From positions 8,368,888 to 8,432,887 of the forward strand of contig HG738138.1 of the NCBI GenBank assembly GCA_000499405.2: 64,000 bases of DNA, given 5' to 3'. Below, piece after piece: positions 36,601 to 50,500 of the stretch (its first letter is position 1; every line of letters starts with the position of its first letter). Under the pieces are notes generated by a model that did no database searches, was not told the origin of the DNA, and saw only the letters and a program-made list of their open reading frames with translations. The DNA is from Onchocerca volvulus. Its lineage: Eukaryota > Nematoda > Chromadorea > Rhabditida > Onchocercidae. The position numbers and the translations under genes are program-made.

Positions 36601-39600
36601 CGATGTGAAGTGCTTCTTCAAGAACAAGCTGATATCGCTTTGTTGTGTTTTTCTAATGAGGTTTTTATTTTTTATAATTGTTTTATATTCATTGTTACAT
36701 TTTTATTTCGACTGAAATGTTTGTTATTCAAAACTTTGAAATTTCAGGATATGGATGCATCTGAAACTGTTATCGAATTCTTACGACGTTATGTATGTGT
36801 CCTTAAAACCCAGGAATTTGAAAAATGTCATTATTTTACTAGTCATATGATTTGCATAGCCATGGATAGGTTGGCTTATTCGTTTTAACTACGAAAAAAT
36901 TTTTTTATGAGTAGTTATGAAATTGTACTGGAAATTTACTGATGCTATTTGATTTTATGAACGCATGATGCATCGTTTATCATGTTACATTGTCTGTTGC
37001 TCAAAAAAATTGCTTGCTTGCACAAACTAATCGTATTCTGACTTAATTTTTTTAATTAACTAAAATTAGAGATAACTAAAAAAATAAGTTGTTTAGCTAG
37101 AAATAAGATTCTAATATTTTTGATTGAATTTTTTACAACATTATCAGGAATTTTGTTTGTTTAGATATAAAGCAGCAAATGATGTTGATTTGAGTAATAC
37201 GAATGGTGAGATTGTGGCTGAATTCATGGCATACCGAAGACAACTTCGGAATATGCTATCAGCGATTGGGAATTTTGTATGTTATTTTTCTAAGTTGATT
37301 TTGGGCTTAACGACTCATCGTGGCATGAGAGACAGAGGGAAAAAGTTTAGAGAGTGCTGGAACCAAGAGAGATCTGAAACAACTGTGGATAGTTATAAAA
37401 ACGTATAACACTTTTATTGGGAATAGATTTATTTGAATTTGGTAATTTAAAACTAATTCTAGATTATTAAACGAATCTAGAGTAAGGAGCTTAGATTCAT
37501 TATGTTCGATAGATGATTTCTTACCAGTTTCTTTCTGTTAATATTTGGCTATTCCTGATTATTTGATTTCTAAAAATACTGGCTCCAAAGCTTAGGAACC
37601 AGAGCCGATACTGACGAAACTAGAGCCATCGGTGCGAAATATATGTGAAAATTGGAAGCAGTGCCACGCGAATGTTATTGAAGCTACCTTAGCACTAGTC
37701 TATGATCTTGCCGACCTCATACATGTATGTTACTTCGCATGCTTTAAAAAATTCAAATTTTAATTTCGAATATCCAGAATTCTATCCAAAATTGAAAATG
37801 TCCTCGTACTTGTAGAGTTGGAAATTTTTGTGTTTTGTTTTTTGGTCATTTGTTATAAATTTATATATAGCTCGAGTTGGACATTTTATTTTACATTTCG
37901 GTAAACTATGTTAGGTACTAAACATTTTTTTTTTTTTTTTTTTTTTATTCGAAAATGATGGGAAAGAAACTTAGTAGGAGGAGTACTGCTGGGAAATTGG
38001 GATTTATAAGTCTAATCAATATAAATCCTGTCAAATAAAGTATACAAACGAGTTTTTTATAGACAAATTTCGGAAGTAATGGTGATTTGATCTCTGAGCG
38101 TGCAAAAAGATTGGTAATAGAGGTTCGTTACTTTCTTTTAAAACCAAGATTCATTTTGTTTCGAAATTATAAATAAAGATATTATTTTGACTGATAGCCC
38201 AGTAACATTGTGATGTTTCTGTACTGTTCTCGCTGAAGCTTCTAAAACATTTGTTTTTTTTCATTTAGATTCTACAGAGTGCAGTAAATCTTTATGGAGT
38301 ATCCTATATCAATATATCATGCTTCGAAATAGCTTGTCGTTATGAAAAAATTCTACAGAGTAATACCGATTCACTGCCGATGATATTGGTTTGGATTTCA
38401 AATTTCAGCCTTAAATATATCTCCAGCAATAAGCAGTTATCTGTTTAATATGTGATTCATATAGTAACAGTTCATTTGGATATTTATATAAGTTTTTGCT
38501 TAATCTCCGTGGATACCACTATATGTCTAGATAATGATTTCTTGGTTTCTTTTTCAGGAAGCGTTCTTGGATACACGCGGTCTTCGCCAGCCTTCGTTGC
38601 AGTCAAGAAGTCGCATCATCTATTTATTTTGTCGCTTTGTAAAAGCACATAAGTAAGCAAAACTTATATATAACTACTTTGGATTGCTTTTTTTTTCTTT
38701 TTTTTTGCTTTTTTATTAAAAGATATTTTCAGGCTTTTCTTGGGTAATCAAACTGAACATGTTCTTGCACAGTTGGAGTCATTTTTCATTGAAACATCGG
38801 AAGAAGATTATCAACTCTCGAAAGAGGACCAGGTTTTTTTTTTTCTTTTTTTTTTCGCTTTCCAAGATTTTTCTGTATCTTCCATCTAGACTGTTCGGTA
38901 ATCTTTCTATTACCTTAGAGTGATTATATAACTTCTTGCCGATACGTATCATCCTTTTGTATTATGCTTACAACGTTATCGATTAAATCTTCTATCCAAT
39001 CAACTTATTAGTTAAACTATCGTTTTTAAACGTTAAAATTTTTAACTGTTTCCGACCATTACCTTATCTTCATCGTCGAGCATATTTGTATTTAAATTTG
39101 TTTGAAGCTTCTAGTTATTGAGTTTTGATTTTGATTGTATTTCAGATGTATTTGTATGAATCGGCTTCAGTACTTATTATTCACAGCAGTCTAGCTGTTG
39201 AAAGAAAACAAGAATGCATGAAAGTTCTCGGTTTATCGTTGCTCCAGAAATTTTCATGCATAACGGAAAGGCTATCGCGAACAAAGAATGTGGAAGAAGT
39301 ACAGCAGCTTCATCAGCGATGTGCTGATATTATTGGTTACAGCGCGTGAGTTTTTGATGTATTACTTTTGATAATTTTATATATCAAAGAACTGGCATAT
39401 TCTTAGAGATTATTAAAATGTTTGTATTTTTAGACGTGTCACTAAAGCATTTACAAACAGCTACACCATGCAGTATTGTCAGTGTACTATCATTTTTATC
39501 GAATTAATGGAAGTATGTTCATCGTTTGCTTATCTTACATCTTAATATCGCCTAGGCTGTTTTACCAGTTTCGTTTTTTTACTAATGGTCAGTAGATAGG

Positions 39601-41234
39601 AGAAAGTCCATTGCAATATAATGAAATAAAAATTTGGTTCCTTAAACTGTATTGTGTTTCTCCAAATGGCTGTCAACACTCATGATTATCCGGACAGCAA
39701 TAAATTTATATAATTCTTAGATTTTTCTGGATAAAGTTACTGCAAATAATATGGAAGGATTGGATGCACTGCGACAGTACCTACATCGAATGGTCATTTG
39801 TCTTGATAGTGAAATACTAACTATGTTGCCGGCCATTTGCAACAAGTATCTTGATGTCGGTTCAGATCTTAAAGTGACACATGACTTTCTTATTTTACTG
39901 CAGCAAATTTTCTGCAAATTTAAGGTGTGTTTCTATGAATTTTATTATATTTGCATTATTTTCAATATTAAGTACGCTTTTCTCTGCTCTCAACAAATCA
40001 CTTGCTATTAAAATCACTTGAAGTAATAGTTTTGATCTGGAAGCATTCTATCAAGAGAGTAACAAGCTTTGTTTTTGTCATTTCAGAAACGTCTTTTGAA
40101 AATTGGCTTGAATATTACTGCTTTATTTGATATTTTATGGACGACGCAAAGAAAATCATTCGATACATCCAATGAGAACCGCGTTAGGGATATGATTTAT
40201 TATAACCGAGCTTTTTTGCAAACAATCTTGAGCATTTTAACACACGATCTAACTATTATGTTGACAGATTGTGGTAAGTTCCTCACGAAAGAATAAAAAT
40301 TAAAAGTGCCACTCTGTGCTATTTTCTAGAATAGATAACCGAGCTCGTTAATTCAGTTTCATATTTCACCTTCTTTAATTGAATTGAAAATTTTAATTTC
40401 TTGCAACTTTAATTTGAAGGCACTGAATTTCTCTACAAAATAGCCGATTCACTCGTTTCTTTCATGAGCTCAAATGATGTGCCAACGCAACGAATTACAT
40501 TTCAAATCATTAATAAATTATTTCTAAAGTTATCGAACGATGGGTCAGCTGATTTCATCGAGTTTTTATGGGAAAAGGCGGTTTATGGAGGGCTTCAGGT
40601 AATTTTCCTTCATCTGTGTAAAAAATTATTTTGCAAAGAGTATTTCATAAGTCATGATTGGACACAGCGTTCGGAAGTTCACTTAATTTTTCTACGTGCA
40701 TCTATGATTTTTCGCTCCTTCAAAATATGATTTTATTATAAATATGATCTAATCAGCACCGTTTGCAGACTCCTCTTAACAGATATCATGACCTTACAGA
40801 CGCTCAGTGTGTTTTGCTTCAGCACGAAATTTATGTGTGTTTACAAACTCTGCAGTCTTGTTCTTTGGAAAGGTGAGACGTATCTGTTCGTTTTACTGGC
40901 TTGATCTGAAATTTAAACGTTCGAAGTTTGACATTGTTCTTGAAATGACACAAGCATTTTTGCAGGTTTGATCAGTGTTTGCGGTTGTTTCTTCCTGCAG
41001 ACTTTGCCCGAAATTTTTGTCACTGTATATCTAATTACAAGGTAAGGCTAATTTATTGCAGGACTGAAAATAGTAAAACGGATTCTGGATGTCATAAAAT
41101 TTGGTATGAGATCTTTAACATGTGGTAGCCTTATTACATACTGGAAAAAATTGCAGGGTAAACAACTGGAAAAAGCACTGGATACGCAGTATGCTCAATT
41201 GAGGCTGATGAAAGCGGATGATATTATATCGTGA
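33666..41234 (+). CDS. XPOT: Exportin-T (tRNA nuclear exporter, XPOT)
   Basis: Karyopherin that binds Ran-GTP and mature tRNA for nuclear export. Exons: 33666-33710, 34054-34142, 34276-34398, 34467-34575, 34699-34809, 35353-35436, 35660-35774, 35887-36032, 36153-36232, 36567-36660, 36748-36869, 37165-37276, 37596-37724, 38063-38122, 38269-38388, 38558-38652, 38733-38832, 39146-39345, 39434-39512, 39721-39924, 40087-40273, 40420-40598, 40769-40872, 40966-41041, 41157-41234; 946 residues (human about 962), all phases consistent. Family landmarks: FPKRWPNFMEE near the N-terminus, TLIAIDCEVVDREI, EFMAYRRQLRNML, and EAFLDTRGLRQPSLQSRSRIIYLFCRFVK (compare AFLDHRGLRH...VRSRTAYLFSRFVK). The protein is all-helical HEAT-like. 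The exon 2 donor (TT|GTTAAA at 34143) and exon 10 boundaries are the least certain. It is convergent with LSM11. Confidence 0.94.
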
Positions 41235-41488
41235 AATAGGAAATTAATCTAATTTCTAAAATAATTTTATCATATGCATATATTGTTTTGTGGTACAAAA
41301 TCAGATCACAGTGAACCACTCATTTGTTGGCATTATCCTGCAAAAGGCGAAAAGGCTTTCTGGAATCTGATATGTGAATGCTTGTCCCATCAATTCTTTC
41401 CTGATCATCCCTGAGTATTACTTTTTCTTCCAAATATTTTCGCCACAAATTGCATATCACCAAAGTATAAAAGTTTCTGTGAATGCAC
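41235..41488. other. Convergent gap between exportin-T and LSM11
   Basis: 254 bases holding both 3' ends. Nothing else is visible. Confidence 0.6.
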
Positions 41489-43580
41489 TTACTGTAAGAA
41501 ACGTTCAAAAGACAATCGAGGAGAAACAAATATTAGGACAACGTTGTCTCCACGTATTAGAGAACACGGTAGATAACGTCGCCATAGTGTTTTTGTTTTA
41601 ATTTCCCTGTCCTCGCATTCATTTTCAGTTGATCTTGTTATCTGCATACTTTTGGTTGCTCGAAGTTTCATTCTTACTGGTGGCTTGAAACTTTCATCAC
41701 CATCTCTATATTACTTTTTCGATTTATATTTGTGAATCACTGAATGCTCACTATAACTCCATCTACTACAAATGTATAAGGTTGGATTGAATTTTACAGA
41801 TTGTTTTGCTCTGATTTGTTTTTATTTCTCTGACAAAGACCACATTTCTACACTCGAGTAAACTGTTTTGCGGAAGATGTACTATTATAGTTCCATCTGA
41901 GATACTTCACGTCAAGAGGAGAGCACGTGTCGTTGAGGTTTCAATCTTCCAAGTTATCCGGAAGATTCCACCTCATCCTTTGTGATCATTTCGGAATCAT
42001 CATCATTACTTTTAGCAGTAATTCAGTGGCGTAAAATCTCATCCCAAAAAATATAAGAAATCAAAATTTAAGGTGGCAGATTACGGCCAGATGAGAAGCC
42101 GGTAATTTTCGGAAAGTCCGTGCCAGATTATAACAAACCTTATCAGCAGGTTCCAGTGTTTATCAAATGCAACAATTTTTGCTTGAATGAAAGAGTTCAC
42201 GGAATTCCGTCCTCGCAAACTAATGCATACTGTATGTCCTTGTTCCATGCACTCTTTCAAACGTCTCATTGGTCCCTGCTGATCTGTCTAGAACAAATTA
42301 ATATCACTTCATCTCTAAATGTAACGAATTTACAAATATCAAAGAAGTTTGGAAGCTATAAAGTTAAGTCTGATGTGACTAAATAAGAACCTTACCTTAT
42401 TGAGATTTAATTGCTTAACAGGTTCAGTTACGTTTCTTCCTCTCCGTGCGCACATTTGTGAAAGCCGAGTTTCCCTGAAATAAATTTTGCCTCTTTGAAT
42501 AACTTCATAAAAAAAAAGAAATCATTTGGAAATTCATATTATCTTATAATAATACTTTTCAAGACAATTTAAAAAGGCAGCAATAAAAACGCTAAACAAT
42601 ATCGTTATCTACTTAATTCAAATTTGGTTTGGCTCTTACGAATGTCATATTTCAGTGTCATTGCTTCTAAGCAAGAGCCCAACAAACAATAAATATACTT
42701 TTAGTGAGAAGGTTGCCTATAAGAATTCATAATGAAAAAAAGTTATAGACCGAGAAAATGAACTGGGATAACAACAATGGAAGAGGAAGAAATCAAGTAC
42801 CAGGATAAAATAACCTTGACAAGACGTCATACTTATGTATATATATGTATAAGAATACTTAAATTCCTTGGATTTCCAATTTGTCTATTTCCCCTTCCAT
42901 ACAATACACCTAATTGACCATTAAGTCCTCGTTATATTAAAAGTATTGAAATGGAAATATTAATTATCACTTACATTCACCTACATTACGCGAATAAATG
43001 GTTATATTATGGCAAATAGATATATATCAAAACGGTCATTGAAAAAATGATGACTGGTCAAACACCCAAACCGCCTAAAGTCAGTTCGTTCGGATGTCAT
43101 GTCAATCTGATATGCACTAATCATTGCAGATAAAATATAACGAAGTGTAATGTTTAACTCCTCAAAAGATGTTTGCTGTGTGAACCTCCTTAATTAAAAA
43201 AAATTAATGATTACTGAGGATTTTTTAAATGCTCACCATCAACACTTGGAAACCTAGACAGTTATAAACAACCAATGTCTCAGATAAGAGTCTGAACTTT
43301 GATTCCAGCATCCACAACTGAATTTTTAAAATTTTAACCACCCTTTCCAGTTTACTCCTTACCTGGATGGTCCAGTTGACGGCTTCTTCTCTGCACTTTC
43401 TTGAACTTCCAGTCTTTGTAACTGCGTAACAAGTGCGGCATTTGTATGCCATAAATATTGTTCAAATTCATCTATTGATTCAAAATTATTTAATCTGGTT
43501 GAAGGCACTTGGAGATCATTTAAAATCTTTTCAGCATTAAAATTTGAAGAAAACAAATCCATAGACCGGCTAGATTCCAT
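41489..43580 (-). CDS. LSM11: LSM11, U7 snRNP-specific Sm-like protein
   Basis: LSM11 and LSM10 replace SmD2/SmD1 in the U7 snRNP, which cleaves replication-dependent histone pre-mRNA. Exons in transcript order: 43363-43580, 42396-42474, 42139-42287, 41972-42008, 41489-41683; 225 residues (human 360). The N-terminus matches the LSM11 FLASH-binding region in pattern: MDLFSSNFNAEKILNDL followed by ESIDEFEQYL (human DVSSDSFDPLLAL...VAEYESFL). The Sm1 motif contains GPMRRLKECMEQGHTVCISL and AKIVAFDKHWNLLI, then NDDDSE. The Sm2 motif (LIRGDNVVLIF, RGDN at 205-208) lies far C-terminal after a linker, as in LSM11 (IRGENVLLV). The linker is much shorter than in vertebrates. The short exon 41972-42008 and the CAAG acceptor at 41684 are inferred from frame and are the weakest parts. 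An acceptor-like TATAG precedes the ATG, suggesting trans-splicing. Confidence 0.87.
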
Positions 43581-45647
43581 CCTATAACACAGTGAAAGAG
43601 AATAAGTGAAGGACTCATCCTTACGCTGACAAACTTCCAACTGAATGAAAGCTTTGTGGAAAGGAAAATGGAATTATTGAAATCGCATTACGAAAATTCT
43701 TAAAAAAAAAAATCCTCAAGCTGAAATCTTCCACGAACTCTAGAAATATCAAATCCACAGATCCAGCAGTTGTCTCCACACCCACGCATTCCTGCAATTC
43801 CCTTTGTCAATGGAAAAGTTGAAATGAAAGTACTAGGAGAATTAAAATAGAATCGCCAGTCACAGATTGAATTAGTGGATATCCTTCAAGGTCAAAATGG
43901 ACAGACAAGGGATACAATCGCATTTTCCCGCTTGCAAATATACAATCATTCTACTAGTCGCCTGATATGCTTCCAGACTTTTTTTTTCATGATTGCTTAT
44001 TTTAATTGCAAAATACATTACAACGCACTTGATGGCAGCCCCTCCCATCGCCCCACTCAATGAATTCACGAGCCATGCATAGAAATTAAGGACAATACAA
44101 CAGCAAGTAGTCTGTGAAAATTTGCAAATTTCCTGATTCGTAATTCTCCAATGCCTTCAGCAACCATTCTTTGGATGCTAACAAATCCGATCCATCAATC
44201 CAGATGTATTCCATAGTATCTAATTTCCATCAATACCACCTCTCTATTCAGGGAGTTTATCATTTTTACACATCAAAAATATCGAGGGGACATTGAGAAA
44301 AACTGTGAACATTATAAAGTTCAATTCTGACTTGAATAATCGTAAAATACTTTCTTACATATACTGCGGAATGGTTTATACTCCATATCTACATATTATT
44401 TCTGAACAGGCGCATTATTTCGACACACTCAATTTGATATTAAAAATATACACTTTTTCCTTCTCGAACAAAAACTGAAACGCGACAACGAACAAGTTAA
44501 GAGATGGACAATGGCCAATTAGATCAGCTTGAGATTAGAATACTGTGTATAAGTTTGTGGGCGTGCATAGGGGTCAGTAGAATCAACAGAAAAAAAAAAT
44601 AATGATAATAATAATAATGGTAAGACGCGTACACTGTTCGGACCTGTACAGAAATATTATACAATCTGTAGAAAGGAATTTTTTAAATTAAAAAAAAAAA
44701 AAAAAAGTTTAGAATTGAAAGAATCAACCAATAAATTCTATCCAAATTTTGTAATGGCAACACGATGCCGTGCAAAATAGGATAATATTACATACATATC
44801 TATACGATATATAACATTCGAAAACAATGTTCTAGGAGCAGAATTTAAAAAAAGTTACAGAGGAAAGTACCGCACCGAAACATGAAAACGAATGGGGAAA
44901 GGATAAAAGGAGGGAAACGGTTAGTAGTAAAGAGAATGTTTTGAGTTCAAGGCGATCACTGAATAAAACAACTCATTTTAGGAAGACTGCAAAGAACCGA
45001 AATACAGTATGGTGCAAAAACGCGCAAAGAATTGAACTGAACATAGGTTTTTCAAAAAGATTACAGATCAATGCTCATCAAGAATAAAGTTAAAAATCAG
45101 AGAACGAAACGGATATATTGAAATCCTATTCATCTCTAAAGTTCGTGAAATTTATTTCCGATAAAAGTAGCCAAAATGAATCAGTTTTCTCCACATGGAT
45201 AGTGAAATAAATTACTTTAGATCGAAACAGAGGAACAATATTTAAATTAAATGAAATTATGATAAAACTAACCAAAACTGTTCATCTTAATAGTAGCTAT
45301 TCACTGTAACAGAGGCACCACCACAAACGCAGAGGAAAGACATAAAACCCGCGCTCAAATTAACATACACACAATAGGCAGGCGACTGTGTGTTTCCATT
45401 TTCTGATTTCGCGACAGAACAAGATTTCCATCTTTCTAATTTTTCGTCATACCAGTGAATTTCAATTTGAGATTAACTTAAAATTCCAATTGGAATAAGT
45501 ATTCAGAGATGCAGAGCGATTTTCAATAACCCCTTAAATAAATTTATCTCGAGACTACACTGACTTAATAAGACAAAATCAATAACTGTCGCTCCATGTA
45601 AAAATGGAAAGTGAAGACGCCATGATAAAAGACAAAAACCTTAAACT
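43581..45647. other. Intergenic region between LSM11 and the BICRA-like gene
   Basis: AT-rich; contains the BICRA-like 3' UTR and the upstream region of LSM11 (same strand). There is a TAA/ATA simple repeat near 44591-44619 and an A17 run at 44690-44706. Short open frames (43872, 44293) have no family resemblance. Confidence 0.5.
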
Positions 45648-46173
45648 TTAATTCGGTTTACTAATGGTGATTGTGGTTTTTAAACTGCGCGGGTGATTGG
45701 CAGCAGATGCAAGCCATGTCATGTGTGGAGAGGCAGTATCGTTGGAGTCGACTGTTGAGTGATTTTTCACATCCATACTAAAAAACCATGGATCACTCGG
45801 AAGAAGCCGATCCAGGACCGGAGTCACCAACGGTGCAGTACCAACCAATCGGGAAAGTGCATCAGCTTGACGAGTTATAGGATTTTTCGTACCCCAATCA
45901 TTTAAACGACTGATGACGCTATCAGCCTGTGCGCGCAGCTGCTCATCTTCTTCCTCATCTGATAATTCTGAAAAAATTATCTGATCACTGTGATTAATTT
46001 AGAAAATTGTAGAAACACTATATCTCGTTAAAAAAAAAATAAAGGGATACCCAACGGTCAAACTTTCGTTGTCATGATCATTACCATACTACTGAAAAAA
46101 AAATCTTCTGTATATCGATTACGCCTGCCAAAACACTTTAATAGTATTTTATCTGAATGTCGATGAAGCCTAT

Positions 46174-46209
<36 letters not shown>

Positions 46210-47469
46210 TTTCGAACCCTACATGAAAAAGATAATTCTACAGCAAAATCCCAGAAAACTACGTAATGAAGACACATGTAGGTGCACTAAAAAAAAAAAA
46301 AAAAAAAAAAATTCAGAACTGCTCCTTACAAACTCACAGTTCGAAAAGCTATGAGCTTCTGAGCAGGCAATGGTAGTGAGAGGATCAAAAAGCCGCCAAG
46401 AAACAGTAATGCAATATTACTGATGTGCTTTTTTTAACAGATATCTACATCTAAAATCTGCACAAAGTTGATGTTTTTTAACCGATAAATATATGCAATT
46501 AATAGTAATTTACATTTAGATTTGAATTTGCTGACACAAATATGATCTAATAAAGATAAAATTTATAGAAACCCCAAACAGATTATTGCATACTAAAGTT
46601 GCTCATACTGTTACGGCACTTTAGACTACCAGCAGTTATTCTACAGTACGTGAGGGAACAACATATGGGATTGTAAAATTGATCTCAAATGAAAATGCAT
46701 AGCCTGGCAAAACCCGGACAAATGTAAAGCGATTACTACTCAAAAAAAAAAAAAAGAAAACCAAATTACCTGAGTTAGGTGAGAACTGTGCATTAGAGCT
46801 GAGAGCCGCCGAGATCGAACTGCTGGGGTTACAAGATGATGCATATGAATTCTTTATCACAGATTTCGGGATAATAACAGTCATTTTTTGATTGTGCTCC
46901 ACTCCTGCTGTTCGCTTGTGCCGACTAACTCGGTCAACATCATCATTTCCAAATCTCATTTCTAATCTTTTCATCTCATGTGGCCCACTTTTCGATACGT
47001 GATCAACTATTGGTTGTTCCGAATCAACCACATGCTCTTCTCCATTTCGACCGAGTCGAATTTTCAACTTCGGAACTTTAAGAGGAGGCTCTCGTTCTTC
47101 ATCAACTTCGCCTTAACTTGCAGTTGAAAAGGTACAAAACAGAAATTCAATCAAAAACTGATGCAATATATACTCGAACATTTTTAAAAAAAGCCAAAAT
47201 GCTGAAGTCATAATTACTTTTTGGTGTTATATGCAGAGATATATGATTCGTTCGCGGATCTGTCACTGATACAATATTATTTTTACGCGTTATACGCATA
47301 AGAATGCGTGGATGAGATGTGCCATCACGATGCAAAACAGCATCTTCCGATTTCGTTTCCTCCAATCCCGAACAAGTCGGGAACAAACCATTTACCTGAA
47401 TGTAGAAGTTTACAGTACTTGAGCAGTGGTAAAGTCACTACTTTTAAATTTTCTGTAGAAACTTAACTT

Positions 47470-47523
<54 letters not shown>

Positions 47524-50500
47524 AAAAGTAAAAACCTCTCCACTACAAGTCTTTATGGGGTCACAATGCCTCTTCTTCTTTTTCTTCTTCTTCTTTTCCT
47601 TATTCTTCTTGTTGCTATTTTTGTTCAAACAATTTTTCAAATTGGCATCAGTCAATGCGATTTTTATTCGAATTGGCGGTCTCTCAATTTTTTCAGCCTG
47701 AACAATCATTTTAAATTTGAAGCTTTCCCTATTCATGAAAACCTTATTTTGTTCTAATGTAACTTCTTGAATGCGAGTTTGAGCATTACATTCTAATAAT
47801 TCTTGTCCAGAAGATAGAAATGTGCCAAGCCTTGCCGATCTACACAGTTTACTCATAAAATCAAAGACTTCTCTGTTCAAAAACTGACCTCTATTTTCTG
47901 TTCCAAAATTTGCGAACTATCATTGTCGCAGCTCCCTACCTCCGCTTCGCTAATTTTACTGCTATTTTCCATTGGAACACAATTCTCGATGCTTTCGTTT
48001 TCTTTCGCGATTATGGATGATGAAATTCTCTCTAGCGTAGCCGCATGTGCTAAAGCAATAACCGCTTCCAGCTGTTCAGTTGATCTAATAGAAGGTACCG
48101 TATTTTTTACGACAAACATTTTTTCAGGTAGATCAGCAATAACTGGCGAATACAATTCTTGACGTGAGCTTACTGAATCACTTTTCCTCCCTGATATGCA
48201 ACAAGTAACTGTAGAAGATAAATCGGGTGACGGACTTGAATCAATCCAATCATTTGTAGTTGAGCTTTTCTGGAATATTTAGATGATTGCTTACCTTTTA
48301 AATTCAAAACAATTACAAAAACAACCATAACGAACTTATTAACAGTAAGTGTTTGAGCCTTGCAGGCTAATCTACATTTTTCAGGAATTAAAAATTAACC
48401 TCTCCATTTATTTTGGTAACATTTTCCTTCATATCGGGATCATTTGCATCTCTTTCTATATCGGTGATTGTAGTGTGTTCAAAAACCAGCATCTCATCAG
48501 TCACATCAGAAAGCATTCTTTCTTCGTCGTCGAAATCCGTGCATTTCGAAACTGGAGATTCTTCGCTACCAGATGTGAATGGGCTAACAGTGCGAGCAGC
48601 AATTTCACTTTCCGAAAAAGTATGATATTCAAAGTGCAATTTTGGCATAATTTTCGGTACTAATTCCTTTCGATGTCCTTCTACATCCATTCCGTTCATA
48701 TGATTGCATATTGCAGAATTTGCAACGAATTCTTCTATAAAAAAAATTTTAATAATTCAGGGATCCAGTTCAAAAACCGTAATTATAACGAACGAAACCT
48801 TATATTCTATTTCAACAATTTTACGACATAAGGTTTTTTTTTTTCTACCTCTGCCACAGATGACTGCCATTCGTTTTTCCTCATCCAGTAGACGACGTTC
48901 ATGTTCAGCATCAAGTGAAAGTAAAAGGCACTCATCCGCCTTACTATATCTTTCCTGAAAATGTGATAAGAAAAATCATTCGTTCAATTTTCCTTTTCGA
49001 GTAGTAAGCAGAACGTTGGAGAATTTCTGATGTTATTTCACGATTCGAAAATTAATAAGGAACTTCATTAAATTCATAATTTCTCGAATTTGGATTAACC
49101 TGACTCTTCAAATTCCATCTTTTATTGTTATTCTTCTGATGAATGTTCTACTCGTCACTGTAGAGAAAAACTCCAGAACGTACATCACATTAAACTTTAA
49201 AAAAATTAATCTCACTTTGCGCCTAAAACAACGCATTTTTCATCAAATGACAGTTGATTAACTGGTGGTTTCGTAACCTGAATAAAAGATAGTGAAAACT
49301 ACAATTTCCACTTGTATGCCAGCAATCAAAATAGCAATTTTCAAGAAAACAAACCATAGCTTCTTTACACAGCAGAGATCGCACCCGTTGCTCGACAATA
49401 TTTCTTCTGTTGTTTAAATGCACAAAATGTCGAAGGCAGTGATAATCAACTGAAATCAAAGCATGAAACTACTTGTTTCATCAAAACAAATTAAAATAAT
49501 TTGAAGCTAGATTTCAGCAAGAATGTACATATTCTTTACTTGAATTATTTTGTTCAAGAAAACTTCTTTTATTAGAAACATACAAGTATCTAGAATTTCG
49601 GAATTAAAATCAGGTTCGGAATAGACATGGAACGGAAGAAGGCGTTGAAGCACATCTGAGAGATCATGGAAAGGCGATGATACATCTGGATGTTCCACAG
49701 AATTACGCAGTGATAAAAAGTAATCGTTGATCCTGTAACTGTGATGAAACAGCAAACAATAATAAACAGGAATCCAAATAAACTTTTTATAAATTATGTT
49801 GCTTCACTTTCTTGACCAATCTATCAAGTGTCGCAAAATATATCAAAAATCAAATGGATAACATAAAATTCTAGAAAAATAACATTAGCAACTGAATGAA
49901 TTATTTGCTAGGCATAGCAAACCTTCTCGTTCTGTCGATTTTCTTTTTCGCAATACATGTAGCAATTTCAGCAGACGACCTAAGAGTTGGTGGTGGAAAT
50001 AATGGAACCGGTGGAGGAGGTGGTTCGCAGGGCACCTCACGAACTACACGACGAGAGAGATGGTGTTCAGACTGCAAAATAACAGCTTGCGGCACAGCAT
50101 TTGGAACTGAGTGAACATAATTTTCCCGTATTTGATTCTGTTGCACTGACGACTGGTTGACGGTTGTCCGGTATGAATTATACTGCGTGGGTGAGACCTC
50201 AAAAGTATAGCCGTCTTAGTCATCAAGAAGTTTCAGGAGTTTATAAAGTCATCATTGAAGACAAATTTAAAAAAAAATTGTCAAATTCAATTTTTGTAAT
50301 GTGTGAAACTGAATGAGATCAAAATTGAAAATTCTTCATACCTGTTGAACTTGACTGTTATTGCGGGCACTGAATGAACTATTCTGAAGGGTTTCATGAG
50401 TCGGAGTATAATGGGTCGATATTTGATATGAATTGTGATAAGAAACTGGAACTCTTCCAGGTGTTGCTATCTCATAATTTGGTTGCTGTTGCTGCTGCCG

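Noticed and set aside
38452..38652. 66-residue frame over an exportin-T exon
   Set aside because: It is the wrong frame of exon 38558-38652; the true frame gives the conserved EAFLDTRGLR block.
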